A DNA stretch of 64,000 nucleotides from Ectopseudomonas toyotomiensis (lineage in GTDB: Bacteria > Pseudomonadota > Gammaproteobacteria > Pseudomonadales > Pseudomonadaceae), in the NCBI RefSeq assembly GCF_900115695.1, contig NZ_FOXK01000011.1:140679-204678 (forward strand), in the 5' to 3' direction. The position numbers and the translations under genes are program-made. Below are positions 36,393 through 45,597 of the stretch, one piece after another. Under the pieces are notes generated by a model. It saw only the letters and a program-made list of their open reading frames with translations. It did no database searches and was not told the DNA's origin. How positions within the stretch are numbered: position 1 is the first letter of the stretch; each line of letters begins with the position of its first letter.

Positions 36393-37754
36393 TCAGCCGT
36401 TGTGGCGCTGAACGAAGGTAGAGAAATCCGCCAACGGCATCGGCCGACCTAGCAGATATCCCTGGAACTGACTGCAACCGTTGTCCGCCAGAAACCTACG
36501 TTGCGCCTCGGTTTCCACGCCCTCGGCGATCACCGTCATACCCATGCTCTGCCCTAGCGCGATCACCGTGCGCACGATGGTTTCGCTGTTGGCATCGGTG
36601 AGCACGTCGCAGATGAACGAACGGTCGATTTTCAGTTTGCTCAGCGGCAGGCGCTTGAGGTGGCTTAGGGAAGAAAAGCCGGTACCGAAGTCATCCAGCG
36701 AGAAGCGCACACCATGTTCGACCAGCGCCGTCATCTTGCGCGTGAGGTCCTCCATGTCATGCACGATCAGCGTCTCGGTCAACTCCAGTTCCAGGCGCCG
36801 GGCATCGATACCGTGGCGCCCGATCAGGCCGAGAATTTCGGCGACGAAACTGTTTTGCGAGAACTGCTTCTGGCTGATGTTCACCGCCAGGCCCAGGTCG
36901 CCGAAGAGCGGGTCATCCTTCCACCGGCGCAGCTGCGCGGCCGTTTGCTCCAGCACCCACTGGCCAATGGGGATGATCAGCCCGGTATTCTCGGCGTGGT
37001 CGATGAACTCGCCAGGTGCCAACAGACCGCGTTGCGGGTGCTGCCAGCGAATCAGCAACTCGGCGCCGATGACCCGCCCGGCACCATTGAGCTGCGGCTG
37101 GTAATACAGCACGAACTGTTGCTCGCGAATGGCCGCGCGCAGGTCGCGATCCAGCTCCGAGCGCTCGGCGGTGTCGCTCTGCAGGATATGCAGGAGCAGA
37201 AAGAACAGCGCCATGGCAGCGAAGCCCTGCACCCAGGAACCGACGATGCGCACGTCGTCCGGCAGCGCATAGAGATCGGTGGGCCGCCAGTTGGACGCGG
37301 CCAGGGCGACGAACAGCAACAGGCAGAACAGGGACATGCCGTAACGCAGCCACATGGGCTCATCGCGGAAGGCCATCAACGCGCCGACAGCCACCGGTAG
37401 CAGATAGAGATGTGTCGCACGCGGCGCCATGAGGGTCGGCGGGTCGAGCAGCAGGGTCGAGGCGACGACGATGAGGATCAGCGCACCGAACAGAATGAGG
37501 TTGGCGCTGCGGGCCTGGTTGCGCAGCGTCAGGGCGAAGACCGCCACACCGCTGAGGATGATGGCCACATCCATGATGACGATGGCCCAGTAGCCGCGAG
37601 AGGAAAAGAACAGCCCCCAGAGCAGGCCCATCACGATCATCACCAGACTCGACAGCATGCGCATGCGCCGCTCGCGGCGCTGGCCTACCAGAGCCAGGTC
37701 TGCACCATGCCAGAGTTTGCGAACGCGCCTGCCGAAGCTCGAGAGTGATGGCAT
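36393..37754 (-). CDS. Membrane EAL-domain c-di-GMP phosphodiesterase
   Basis: This 453-residue protein has about six N-terminal hydrophobic helices (35-195) and a C-terminal EAL domain (about 205-445). The signature is AELLIRW, a conservative EAL variant retaining the metal-binding Glu. NISQKQF, ELTETLI, DDFGTGFSS, KLKIDRSF and AEGVET supply the other catalytic positions, so hydrolysis of c-di-GMP is likely. There is no GGDEF domain. It is one of three c-di-GMP enzymes in the window. Confidence 0.87.
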   Translation of the reverse strand: MPSLSSFGRRVRKLWHGADLALVGQRRERRMRMLSSLVMIVMGLLWGLFFSSRGYWAIVIMDVAIILSGVAVFALTLRNQARSANLILFGALILIVVASTLLLDPPTLMAPRATHLYLLPVAVGALMAFRDEPMWLRYGMSLFCLLLFVALAASNWRPTDLYALPDDVRIVGSWVQGFAAMALFFLLLHILQSDTAERSELDRDLRAAIREQQFVLYYQPQLNGAGRVIGAELLIRWQHPQRGLLAPGEFIDHAENTGLIIPIGQWVLEQTAAQLRRWKDDPLFGDLGLAVNISQKQFSQNSFVAEILGLIGRHGIDARRLELELTETLIVHDMEDLTRKMTALVEHGVRFSLDDFGTGFSSLSHLKRLPLSKLKIDRSFICDVLTDANSETIVRTVIALGQSMGMTVIAEGVETEAQRRFLADNGCSQFQGYLLGRPMPLADFSTFVQRHNG

Positions 37755-37834
37755 GGTGAAATCCTGATCCGATCACTTCATTCTTGAAGGTGCCTGGCCG
37801 AATGCAAGTTTCCGACGCAGCTTTTAACAGCCTG

Positions 37835-38734
37835 TTAATGCTGCCAGTGCGCCTCGCTGGCCAGCCGTTCGGCAATGAAGTCCAGCAGCAGGCGCATCGC
37901 CGGCAGCATCTGTCGACGGGTGCCGTACAGGGCATGGATGCCCAGCTCCGGCGGCCGGTAATCCGCCAGAAGCTGCACCAGGCGTCCTTCGCGTAGCAAA
38001 GCTTCGACCGAATACAGCGGTTGCAGGCTGATACCGGCACCCGCCAGCGCCGCTTCCAGCAGCACCATCGACTCGTTGGCGCTGAGGCTGCCGGACACCG
38101 AAACCGCACTCGCCTCCCCTCGATGCTCGAACTCCCACAGGCTGCGGCCGAAGTAGGCGTAAGCCAGGCAGTTATGTCGGGCCAGATCCTCCGGGCGCTG
38201 CGGTGTGCCGTGTCGCGCCAGGTAATCCGGGCTGGCACAGACCACCGAGCGGCACACAGCCAGGCGCCGCGCGATCAGATTCGGATCGAGCTGATTGGTA
38301 ATGCGCAGCGCCAGGTCGATGCGCGCCTCCACCAGATTGACCGCTTCGCTGCCCACCAGCAGGTCGACGTTGACCTGCGGGTAACGCTCGATGAAGGCCT
38401 GCAGCGCATGCACCAGCCAGGCCTGGGCGAAGGACTGGCTGCAGGTGATACGCAGGGTGCCGCGCGGCGTATCGTCCACCCCCCGGCCGATTGCCTGCAT
38501 ACGCTCGGCCAGGGCCAACATCTCGCGGCACTGCGGCAGCATCTGCTCGCCGGCCGCTGTCAGGCTCAAGCGCCGTGTGCTGCGGTGCAACAGGCGCACA
38601 CCGGACCAGGCTTCCAGCTCGGCGAGGTAGCGCGAAACCATCGCCCGCGACATGTCCAGCGCCTCGGCAGCGGCCGTCTGACTGCCCCGCTCCAGTACCT
38701 CGACGAACACCCGCGCCGCCATCAGTCGATCCAT
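37835..38734 (-). CDS. LysR-family transcriptional regulator
   Basis: This 299-residue protein has the LysR helix-turn-helix (GSQTAAAEALDMSRAMVSRYLAELE, about 17-41) and an effector domain. It is divergent from the MBL-fold gene at 38837 across about 100 bases, the standard LysR arrangement, so that gene is the likely target. The effector is unknown. Confidence 0.88.
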   Translation of the reverse strand: MDRLMAARVFVEVLERGSQTAAAEALDMSRAMVSRYLAELEAWSGVRLLHRSTRRLSLTAAGEQMLPQCREMLALAERMQAIGRGVDDTPRGTLRITCSQSFAQAWLVHALQAFIERYPQVNVDLLVGSEAVNLVEARIDLALRITNQLDPNLIARRLAVCRSVVCASPDYLARHGTPQRPEDLARHNCLAYAYFGRSLWEFEHRGEASAVSVSGSLSANESMVLLEAALAGAGISLQPLYSVEALLREGRLVQLLADYRPPELGIHALYGTRRQMLPAMRLLLDFIAERLASEAHWQH

Positions 38735-38836
38735 GATTCGCTCGATTCATGCAACAAATATGGCCAGCTTACGGGGATTTTCGCTCGACAGGTAGCGCAT
38801 AAGATGCGCCGCACCCTATCTGCCTGGAGATCGTTC

Positions 38837-39700
38837 ATGTCCCACGTCACCCGTTTTATCGCCGGCCTCGGCCTGCTCGCCGCTGCCAGCGGCGCCCTCG
38901 CCCAGTCGCTGACACTGGACACCTACAACCCGCGTGAAGCCGCTGTATTTCCTGTCAGCTCGACCCTGATCAGCGGCGAGAAGGACGCCATCCTGGTGGA
39001 TGCGCAGTTCTCCAACGATGAGGCGCAGGAACTGGTCGAACGTATCCGCGCCAGCGGCAAGCGCCTGACCACCATCTTCATCAGCCATGGCGACCCGGAT
39101 TTCTACTTCGGCCTCGACGTTCTGACCCGCGCCTACCCCGAAGCCAAGGTGCTGGCCACGCCGGCCACCGTCGCCTATATCGAGAAGACCCGCGCGCCCA
39201 AGCTGGCTTACTGGGGGCCGATTCTCAAGGATAGCGCGCCGGCCCGTACCGTTGTGCCCGGAGCCCTGCAGGGCAATCAGCTGCAGCTGGAAGGCCAGCG
39301 TATCGAGGTGGTCGGCCATGACCCGCAACACACCAGCCTGTGGATTCCCGGCATCAAGGCCGTGGTCGGCGGCGTGCTGACCAGCGCCAACATCCACCTA
39401 TGGGTGGCTGACGCGCAGAGCGTCGGGGCTCGGCAAAGCTGGCTGAAGTCGCTGGATGAACTCGAAGCCCTGCAACCGACCAGCCTGGTGCCAGGCCACT
39501 ACCTGGGCGAGCCGGCGATGGATCTGGCCGACCTGCGCTTCACCCGCGACTACCTGCGGGCTCTGGAGCAGGAACTGCCGAAAGCCAAGGACGCCCAGGC
39601 GCTGATCACGGCGATGAAGGCACGCTTTCCAGGGCTGCAGGATGACAGCAGCCTGGAGCTGAGCGCCAAGGTACTCAAGGGCGAGATGCAGTGGCCTTGA
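38837..39700 (+). CDS. Secreted MBL-fold hydrolase-like protein with altered metal motif
   Basis: This 287-residue protein has a Sec signal peptide (MSHVTRFIAG...GALAQS) and a metallo-beta-lactamase fold. The usual HxHxDH is replaced by SHGDPDFYFG, keeping the first His and the Asp but replacing the others; later ligand positions GHDPQH and PGHY remain. It may bind one metal or act differently from typical hydrolases. The start at 38837 follows GGAGATCGTTC; the longer frame upstream is antisense to the LysR gene. Confidence 0.82.
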   Translation: MSHVTRFIAGLGLLAAASGALAQSLTLDTYNPREAAVFPVSSTLISGEKDAILVDAQFSNDEAQELVERIRASGKRLTTIFISHGDPDFYFGLDVLTRAYPEAKVLATPATVAYIEKTRAPKLAYWGPILKDSAPARTVVPGALQGNQLQLEGQRIEVVGHDPQHTSLWIPGIKAVVGGVLTSANIHLWVADAQSVGARQSWLKSLDELEALQPTSLVPGHYLGEPAMDLADLRFTRDYLRALEQELPKAKDAQALITAMKARFPGLQDDSSLELSAKVLKGEMQWP

Positions 39701-39938
39701 AGCGTTGCGCTGCCTGACGCGGCCACGTTAGCGCCCTTGTCGAACATCAGGGTCGCCTCCTGCCCTGATGGTCGCACCCGTGATGCATACGCCTGACAGC
39801 GTCTCTGACCTGTCGGGCGTTGCCGTTTCAGGACCGGCAAAACCTGTACAGCCCGCACAAGCGCCGGCGTGACTCGGCAGCCATTGCACGAACGTGCACG
39901 AAAGGGCTTGCAAAGAAGGGCAAACGGCTATACAAAAA

Positions 39939-39963
39939 CTGTACACAAATAAACCTTGTACAG
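39939..39963. promoter_or_regulatory. CTGTACA-N11-TGTACAG inverted repeat upstream of the acyl-CoA dehydrogenase gene
   Basis: Two perfect 7-bp arms separated by 11 AT-rich bases end 16 bases before the start of the dehydrogenase gene. A similar TTGTACA-N12-TGTACAA lies upstream of the chemoreceptor gene. Probably an operator. Confidence 0.55.
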
Positions 39964-39979
39964 CTTTGGGTAAATCGAC

Positions 39980-41758
39980 ATGCCGTCCTACCGTGCTCCG
40001 CTGCGTGACATGCGCTTCGTGTTCGAAGAATTGCTCGACGCCTATACCCTGCTGCAAACGCTGCCCGAACAGCGTGAGCTCACTGCCGACCTCGGCGGCG
40101 CAATTCTCGAAGAAGCGGCCAAGCTGGCCGAGAACGTACTCGCACCCCTCAATGGCCCCGGTGACAAGCAGGGCTGCCAGTACGACCCGCAGACCCGCAG
40201 CGTGCGCACCCCCGACGGTTTCAAGGCCGCCTATCAGCACTTCGCCGAAGGCGGCTGGACGGCACTGGCCTGCACGCCTCGGTTCGGCGGCCAGGGCCTG
40301 CCCCACGTACTCAACATGCTGGTCGAGGAGATGACCTGCTCGGCCAACCTGTCGCTCGGCATGTACCCCGGCCTGACCCACGGCGCCATCAACGCCCTGA
40401 CCAGCCATGGCACGCCCGAGCAGCAGGCGACCTATCTGCCGCGCCTGATAAGCGGCGAGTGGACCGGCACCATGTGCCTGACCGAAGCGCAGTGCGGCAC
40501 CGACCTTGGCCTGATCCGCACCCGCGCCGTGCCGCAGGCCGATGGCAGCTATGCCATCACCGGCACCAAGATCTGGATCACCGGCGGCGAGCACGATCTG
40601 GTCGACAACATCGTCCACCTGGTGCTGGCCAAGCTGCCGGACGCACCGGACAGCGTCAAAGGTATCTCCCTGTTCCTCGTGCCCAAGGTACTGGAGGACG
40701 GCAGCCGCAACCCGGCCTTCTGTGGCGGCCTGGAGCACAAGATGGGCATCAAGGGCTCGGCCACCTGCGTGATGAATTTCGAAGGTGCCAAGGGTTGGCT
40801 GATCGGCGAGCCGAACAAGGGCCTGAGCTGCATGTTCACCATGATGAACTCGGCGCGCCTGATGGTCGGCATGCAGGGTCTGGGCGTGGCCGAAAGCGCC
40901 TACCAGATCGCCCTGGGCTTCGCTCGCGAACGCTTGCAGAGCCGCTCCATCTCCGGGCCCAAGGCCGCCGACAAACCGGCCGACCCGATCACCGTGCACC
41001 CGGACGTACGGCGCATGCTGCTGCGGCAGAAGGTGATGATCGAAGGCTGCCGCGCCCTCGCTTACTTCGCCGGCCTGCAGCAGGACATCGCCCACGGCGC
41101 CGAAGATGCCGAAACGCGCAGCCGCGCCGACGATCTGGTGCAATTGCTCACACCGGTGGTGAAGGCCTTCCTCACCGATGAAGGCTTCACCTGCGCCAAC
41201 GAGGGCCTGCAGGTGCTGGGCGGCTCCGGTTTCACCGAAGACTGGGGGATCGAGCAACTGGTGCGCGACAGCCGCATCACCCGTATCTACGAAGGCACCA
41301 ACGGCATCCAGGCGCTCGATCTGGTTGGTCGCAAGCTCGCACTCGGAGGCGGTCGCGCCGTGCGCGCGTTTTTCGCCCTGGTCGAAGGCTGGCTCAAGAA
41401 CAATGCCGATGCCCCGCATGCCACTGCGGTGACCCAGGCGTTGAAGCAACTGCAGCAGGCCACCCTGTGGCTGGCCAGCGAAGGCAGCAAGGACCCGGAG
41501 CAGGCTGCGGCAGCGGCAACGCCCTATCTACGCCTGTTCGGCCTGACCAGCCTGGCCTGGTTGTGGTCGCAACAAGCCCAGCTGGCCCAGCGCCAACTCG
41601 ATGCCGGCAGTTCGGAAACCCATTTCTATGCGGCCAAGATCAAGTCCGCCGATTTCTTCATGGCCCGCATCCTGCCAGAAACCGACGCCCTGCTCAGCGA
41701 GATCAAGGCAGGCAAGGCGACACTGATGGCCTTCACTGACGAGGAGTTCGCCGCCTGA
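39980..41758 (+). CDS. Acyl-CoA dehydrogenase (FadE/DmdC-like)
   Basis: This 592-residue flavoenzyme carries out alpha,beta-dehydrogenation of acyl-CoA. MCLTEAQCGTDLGLIRT binds FAD/substrate, TGTKIWITGGEHD is a family motif, and the catalytic base is E438 in YEGTNGIQ. A C-terminal extension of about 130 residues (DUF4974-like region of the DmdC/large FadE group) distinguishes it from short acyl-CoA dehydrogenases. It stands alone between a likely operator and a strong terminator. Chain-length preference cannot be read from sequence. Confidence 0.9.
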   Translation: MPSYRAPLRDMRFVFEELLDAYTLLQTLPEQRELTADLGGAILEEAAKLAENVLAPLNGPGDKQGCQYDPQTRSVRTPDGFKAAYQHFAEGGWTALACTPRFGGQGLPHVLNMLVEEMTCSANLSLGMYPGLTHGAINALTSHGTPEQQATYLPRLISGEWTGTMCLTEAQCGTDLGLIRTRAVPQADGSYAITGTKIWITGGEHDLVDNIVHLVLAKLPDAPDSVKGISLFLVPKVLEDGSRNPAFCGGLEHKMGIKGSATCVMNFEGAKGWLIGEPNKGLSCMFTMMNSARLMVGMQGLGVAESAYQIALGFARERLQSRSISGPKAADKPADPITVHPDVRRMLLRQKVMIEGCRALAYFAGLQQDIAHGAEDAETRSRADDLVQLLTPVVKAFLTDEGFTCANEGLQVLGGSGFTEDWGIEQLVRDSRITRIYEGTNGIQALDLVGRKLALGGGRAVRAFFALVEGWLKNNADAPHATAVTQALKQLQQATLWLASEGSKDPEQAAAAATPYLRLFGLTSLAWLWSQQAQLAQRQLDAGSSETHFYAAKIKSADFFMARILPETDALLSEIKAGKATLMAFTDEEFAA

Positions 41759-41784
41759 TCGCAGGCGGCACTGACAAGCTGCGC

Positions 41785-41830
41785 AATCCGACAACCCACC
41801 TCTCCCCTTTTTGGTTGTCGGATTTTTTTA
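41785..41830 (+). terminator. Rho-independent terminator after the acyl-CoA dehydrogenase gene
   Basis: AATCCGACAACC (41785-41796) pairs with GGTTGTCGGATT (41813-41824), followed by TTTTTATT. Confidence 0.9.
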
Positions 41831-41888
41831 TTGGCTACCCGCGGCCATTCGATGGCCGCGGCCAACTGCAACTGCGGAGGGATGACTC

Positions 41889-42434
41889 ATGGCAGCCCTG
41901 ACATCACGCCTCTGTTCGGCCCTGCTGCTGACGCTGGCACTTGCCAGCACCTCGGTGCAAGCCAACAACCAGAGCGGCTGGCGTGAACAGCTACCGCAGG
42001 CCGAGCTGGTCGGCAGCGGTGATTTCAGCTGGTTCGGTTTCTCGGTCTACAACGCCAAGCTATGGAGCCCGGCGCAGCAGGTGGATTTCTCCCAGCCCTT
42101 CGCCCTGGAGCTGACCTACAGGCGCACCATCAGCCGGGAAACCCTGGTCGAAACCAGTCTCGACGAAATACGCCGGATCAACGGCCAACCCCTCGACCGC
42201 GAACAGCAGAGCGAGTGGACGCAGCAGATGAGCCAGGCGTTCGTCGATGTGAAGGATGGCACACGCATCACCGGCGTATTCCTGCCCGACCAGGGCTGCC
42301 GCTTCTACGTCGACGGCAAACTGCAGCACGTCATCGACGATCAAGAGTTCGCCCGCGCCTTCTTCTCCATCTGGCTCGATCCGCAGACTCGCAGCCCGAA
42401 GCTGCGTGCGGCATTGCTCGGCCTTAATCCGTGA
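41889..42434 (+). CDS. Exported chalcone-isomerase-like protein
   Basis: This 181-residue protein has a signal peptide (cleavage near VQANN) and the bacterial chalcone-isomerase-like fold: FGFSVYNAKLW, then LTYRRTISRETLVE, GVFLPDQGCRFYVDG and FFSIWLDPQT. The bacterial members are not flavonoid enzymes; their role is unclear, often membrane-lipid related by context. GGAGGG precedes the ATG. The stop overlaps the next gene's upstream codon, beginning a three-gene coupled operon. Confidence 0.83.
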   Translation: MAALTSRLCSALLLTLALASTSVQANNQSGWREQLPQAELVGSGDFSWFGFSVYNAKLWSPAQQVDFSQPFALELTYRRTISRETLVETSLDEIRRINGQPLDREQQSEWTQQMSQAFVDVKDGTRITGVFLPDQGCRFYVDGKLQHVIDDQEFARAFFSIWLDPQTRSPKLRAALLGLNP

Positions 42435-42442
42435 GGTATCGC

Positions 42443-42976
42443 ATGAAAGCCCTATTGATTGTGCTGAGCAGCCTGCTGCTGATCAGCTGCGGCCAGGTCC
42501 CGGTCGAACGTTACGCCAACGAGAAACCCGTGCTGGATCTGCCCACCTACTTCTCCGGGCCGGTGCAAGCCTGGGGCATGTTCCAGGACCGCTCCGGCGA
42601 AGTGATCAAGCGCTTTCACGTCGATATCCAGAGTCGCCGCGAGGGCGACAAGCTGATCCTCGATGAACGTTTCCTGTACAGCGACGGCACCCGCCAGCGC
42701 CGGGTCTGGACGCTGACGCCCGACGGTACGGGACGCTGGATCGGCACCGCTGACGACGTGGTCGGCGAAGCCATAGGCGAAGTGGCCGGCAACGCCCTGC
42801 GTTGGCGTTACCACCTCAACCTGCCGGTGGACGATACGACCTATGTCGTTTACTTCGATGACTGGATGTACCTGATGGACGACGACACCCTGATCAACCG
42901 CTCGGTCATGAGCAAGTTCGGCATCGAACTCGGTCAGGTCACGCTGTTCTTTCGCCGTGGCGCCGCTCAGCCATGA
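42443..42976 (+). CDS. DUF3833 lipoprotein
   Basis: This 177-residue protein has a lipoprotein signal (MKALLIVLSSLLLISC, lipobox L-I-S-C) and the DUF3833 pattern PVQAWGMFQDRSGEVIKRF, lipocalin-like. The ATG at 42443 was preferred over a GTG at 42431 because TGAGG lies 5 bases upstream and it gives a proper lipobox. DUF3833 and chalcone-isomerase-like genes co-occur in a lipid/photo-oxidative-stress cluster with cfa-type genes in other proteobacteria; only a subset is present here. Confidence 0.85.
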   Translation: MKALLIVLSSLLLISCGQVPVERYANEKPVLDLPTYFSGPVQAWGMFQDRSGEVIKRFHVDIQSRREGDKLILDERFLYSDGTRQRRVWTLTPDGTGRWIGTADDVVGEAIGEVAGNALRWRYHLNLPVDDTTYVVYFDDWMYLMDDDTLINRSVMSKFGIELGQVTLFFRRGAAQP

Positions 42977-43671
42977 CCCTGCACAGCCTGGGCAACGGAT
43001 ACAAGGCGCTAGTGATTGGCGCCAGCGGCACCATCGGCCAGGCCTTCTGTCAGTTGCTGCGCGCCGACCCCAACTGCGCCGGCGTACGTGAGCTGAGCCG
43101 TAGCAGCTCACCGGCGCTCGATCTGGAAGAGCCTGCCAGCATCGCCGAAGCCGCAGCAGCCTTGGCGGACGAAGGGCCGTATCAGTTGATCCTGCACACG
43201 GCCGGACTGCTACATCGCCCGGGCATAGCGCCGGAGAAAAGCCTGGCGGCGATCGAAGCCGATGCACTGCAGGCGATATTCCAAGTCAATGCGCTGGGGC
43301 CGGCTCTGGTGCTGCGCCACTTCCTGCCACTGCTCGACAAACAGGGCGCCATGGCCATGCTTTCGGCCAAGGTCGGCAGCATCGGCGACAACCGCCTCGG
43401 TGGTTGGTACGCCTACCGAGCGTCCAAGGCGGCGCTGAACATGCTGATCAAGACCGCCGCGATCGAGCTGGCACGCAGCAAGCCCAAGGCACGCCTGCTC
43501 AGCCTGCATCCCGGCACGGTCATCTCTCCCCTGTCGCAACCCTTTCGCGGTGCCAGTGCTGCGCGACCGGCCGAGCAGGCCGCCGCTGAAATGCTGCAAG
43601 TGATCGACGGTCTGGGGCCCGAGCACAGCGGCAGCTTCCACGCCTACGACGGCCAGCCCTTGCCGTGGTGA
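42973..43671 (+). CDS. Short-chain dehydrogenase (CsgA-like)
   Basis: This 232-residue SDR has ALVIGASGTIGQAF for the dinucleotide, HTAGLLH, SAKVGS and YAYRASK with the catalytic Tyr-Lys. It overlaps the DUF3833 stop by 4 bases, so it is part of the same operon. The substrate is unknown. Confidence 0.87.
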   Translation: MTLHSLGNGYKALVIGASGTIGQAFCQLLRADPNCAGVRELSRSSSPALDLEEPASIAEAAAALADEGPYQLILHTAGLLHRPGIAPEKSLAAIEADALQAIFQVNALGPALVLRHFLPLLDKQGAMAMLSAKVGSIGDNRLGGWYAYRASKAALNMLIKTAAIELARSKPKARLLSLHPGTVISPLSQPFRGASAARPAEQAAAEMLQVIDGLGPEHSGSFHAYDGQPLPW

Positions 43672-43698
43672 CAGCAGTCAGGCAACGCGGCCTGGGCA

Positions 43699-44250
43699 TC
43701 AGGGGCGAGGCTGGCCCGCGCCCTTGAGAAAGAACTGCTCGAGCACCGCCAGCGAACGCGCACTGGCGGCGCGGCCACGACGCTCGGCATCGACCATGCC
43801 ATAGATCAGCGACACGAACAATTCGGTCAACAGCTCGGCGGTGATGTCGATGCGAAAGTACCCCTCCTGCTGGCCACGCAGGAAGAAGCTGTCCAATGCA
43901 TCGGTGTAGGCGATCCAGCGTGCCCCGTCCTGGTCCGGGTCGAGACTGTCGGGGCGGTACTGGAAGATCATGAACACCAGCAACTCGCGGTGTCTGAGGT
44001 GATTTTCGATCAGGTTGCGCAATGCCTGCGCCACATCGGCGACCTGCAGGTCGGCGTCTTCGATCACCTGGTTGAGCGCTGCCTGACTGTGATTCATCAG
44101 GCGCTCGACCAGGCTGTCACGCGTGCCACAGAAACGATGCAAGGTGGCCTTGCTGACGCCCGCGGCTTCGGCCAGATCTTTCAGCGTCGCCCGCGGGCGA
44201 TCGACGATGGCAACAGCCAGGGCCTTGAGCAGTTTTTCATCATTGGACAT
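43699..44250 (-). CDS. TetR-family repressor of the RND pump
   Basis: This 183-residue regulator has an N-terminal helix-turn-helix (about 10-55; ATLKDLAEAAGVSKATLHRFCG) and a C-terminal TetR ligand domain. It is divergent from the RND operon with a perfect 20-bp palindrome between, the classical TtgR/MexR-like arrangement, so local repression relieved by a substrate of the pump is expected. The ligand is unknown. Confidence 0.87.
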   Translation of the reverse strand: MSNDEKLLKALAVAIVDRPRATLKDLAEAAGVSKATLHRFCGTRDSLVERLMNHSQAALNQVIEDADLQVADVAQALRNLIENHLRHRELLVFMIFQYRPDSLDPDQDGARWIAYTDALDSFFLRGQQEGYFRIDITAELLTELFVSLIYGMVDAERRGRAASARSLAVLEQFFLKGAGQPRP

Positions 44251-44339
44251 CGCAGGCCCTCCGCTTGAGCAGCGCGCATTGTGCAGAAAAAGTCCCCAGA
44301 CTCAACGGGGACTTACAATTTTGCTCACAAAAGATCCAT

Positions 44340-44359
44340 ATGAGTCAATATTGACTCAT
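44340..44359. promoter_or_regulatory. Perfect 20-bp palindrome, candidate TetR operator
   Basis: ATGAGTCAATATTGACTCAT lies 90 bases from the TetR gene start and 63 bases from the pump operon start, so binding could repress both. A second hairpin, GTCCCC-N9-GGGGAC (44292-44312), lies between it and the TetR gene. Confidence 0.75.
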
Positions 44360-44421
44360 TTTGACCAAGGCATGATCATTCGCGCCTTTCAAGGAAAATG
44401 GATCTCACTCCAGGTGACAGC

Positions 44422-45582
44422 ATGAGCACAATTCGCGGACGTTACGTTTTTTCAGTGGTCGCTCTACTGGCGGCAATCGGCCTGGCCGGCTGCGACAAAG
44501 GCGAGCAAGGAGGGGGTGAGGCGCCACCACGCGAGGTCGACGTGCTGACCGTCAAGACCGAGCCGTTCACCGTGATCGCCGAACTGCCAGGCCGAATCGA
44601 GCCGGTGCGGGTCGCCGAAGTACGCGCCCGGGTCGCCGGCATCGTGCTCGAACGCACCTTCGAGGAAGGCGCCGACGTCAAGGCCGGCGACCTGCTGTTC
44701 CAGATCGACCCGGCACCGTTCAAGGCCGCCCTGTCGCGTGCTCAGGGCGAACTGGCCCGCGCCGAGGCGCAGCTGTTCCAGGCGCAGGCCACGGTCAAGC
44801 GCTACGAGCCACTGGTGAAGATCGATGCGGTCAGCAAGCAGGACTTCGATGTCGCCAAGGCTGCCCTGCAAAGCGCCCAGGCCGACAAGCGCTCGGCACA
44901 AGCCAGCGTGGAAACCGCGCGGCTGGATCTGGGTTATGCCGAAGTGCGCGCGCCCATTGCCGGACGCATCGGCCGCGCCCAGGTGACCGAAGGCGCGCTG
45001 GTCGGCCAGGGTGAAGCCACCCTGCTCGCCCGCATTCAGCAGCTCGACCCGGTCTACGCCGACTTCACCCAGCCGGCCGCCGATGCCCTGCGTCTGCGCG
45101 CTGCCATCGCCGATGGCAAGGTTGCCGGTGCAGCCGATCAGCCCTTGTCGCTGCGCGTCGATGGCACCGATATCGAGAGCAAAGGCACCCTGCTGTTCAC
45201 CGATATCTCGGTGGATCGCAGCACCGGCCAGATCGCCCTGCGCGGCCGCTTCGACAACCCGCAAGGCGTGCTGCTGCCCGGCATGTACGTGCGCGTGCTG
45301 ACGCCGCAGGGGCTGAACCAGAACGCCATCCTGGTGCCGCAGCGTGCCGTGCAGCGTGCTGCCGACGGCCAGGCCAGCGTGATGCTGCTGGGCGAAGACG
45401 ACACCGTCGAGGTTCGCCAGGTCACCACCGGCGCCATGCACGGCTCACGCTGGCTGATCGCCGAAGGCCTCGCGGCCGGCGACAAGGTGATCACCAGCTC
45501 GCTGGCTGCCATCAAGCCCGGCGCCAAGGTCGTGCCGCGCGAGGAAGCTGACGCGCACGCTCCACAATCCCAGGCGCAGTAA
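44422..45582 (+). CDS. RND efflux periplasmic adaptor (MexA/TtgA type)
   Basis: This 386-residue membrane-fusion protein has a lipoprotein signal (GLAGC lipobox), biotinyl/lipoyl half-motifs at about 60-95 and 180-215, a coiled-coil hairpin between (GELARAEAQLFQAQATVKRY), and a C-terminal beta-barrel. It connects the inner-membrane pump with the outer-membrane channel. The start at 44422 has AGGTG about 8 bases upstream; an earlier start at 44398 would lengthen the n-region. Confidence 0.92.
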   Translation: MSTIRGRYVFSVVALLAAIGLAGCDKGEQGGGEAPPREVDVLTVKTEPFTVIAELPGRIEPVRVAEVRARVAGIVLERTFEEGADVKAGDLLFQIDPAPFKAALSRAQGELARAEAQLFQAQATVKRYEPLVKIDAVSKQDFDVAKAALQSAQADKRSAQASVETARLDLGYAEVRAPIAGRIGRAQVTEGALVGQGEATLLARIQQLDPVYADFTQPAADALRLRAAIADGKVAGAADQPLSLRVDGTDIESKGTLLFTDISVDRSTGQIALRGRFDNPQGVLLPGMYVRVLTPQGLNQNAILVPQRAVQRAADGQASVMLLGEDDTVEVRQVTTGAMHGSRWLIAEGLAAGDKVITSSLAAIKPGAKVVPREEADAHAPQSQAQ

Positions 45583-45597
45583 GCCGGAGAGAACCCC

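Noticed and set aside
39728..41449. 573-codon frame opposite the acyl-CoA dehydrogenase gene
   Set aside because: Antisense to a gene with an intact catalytic motif; no family features.
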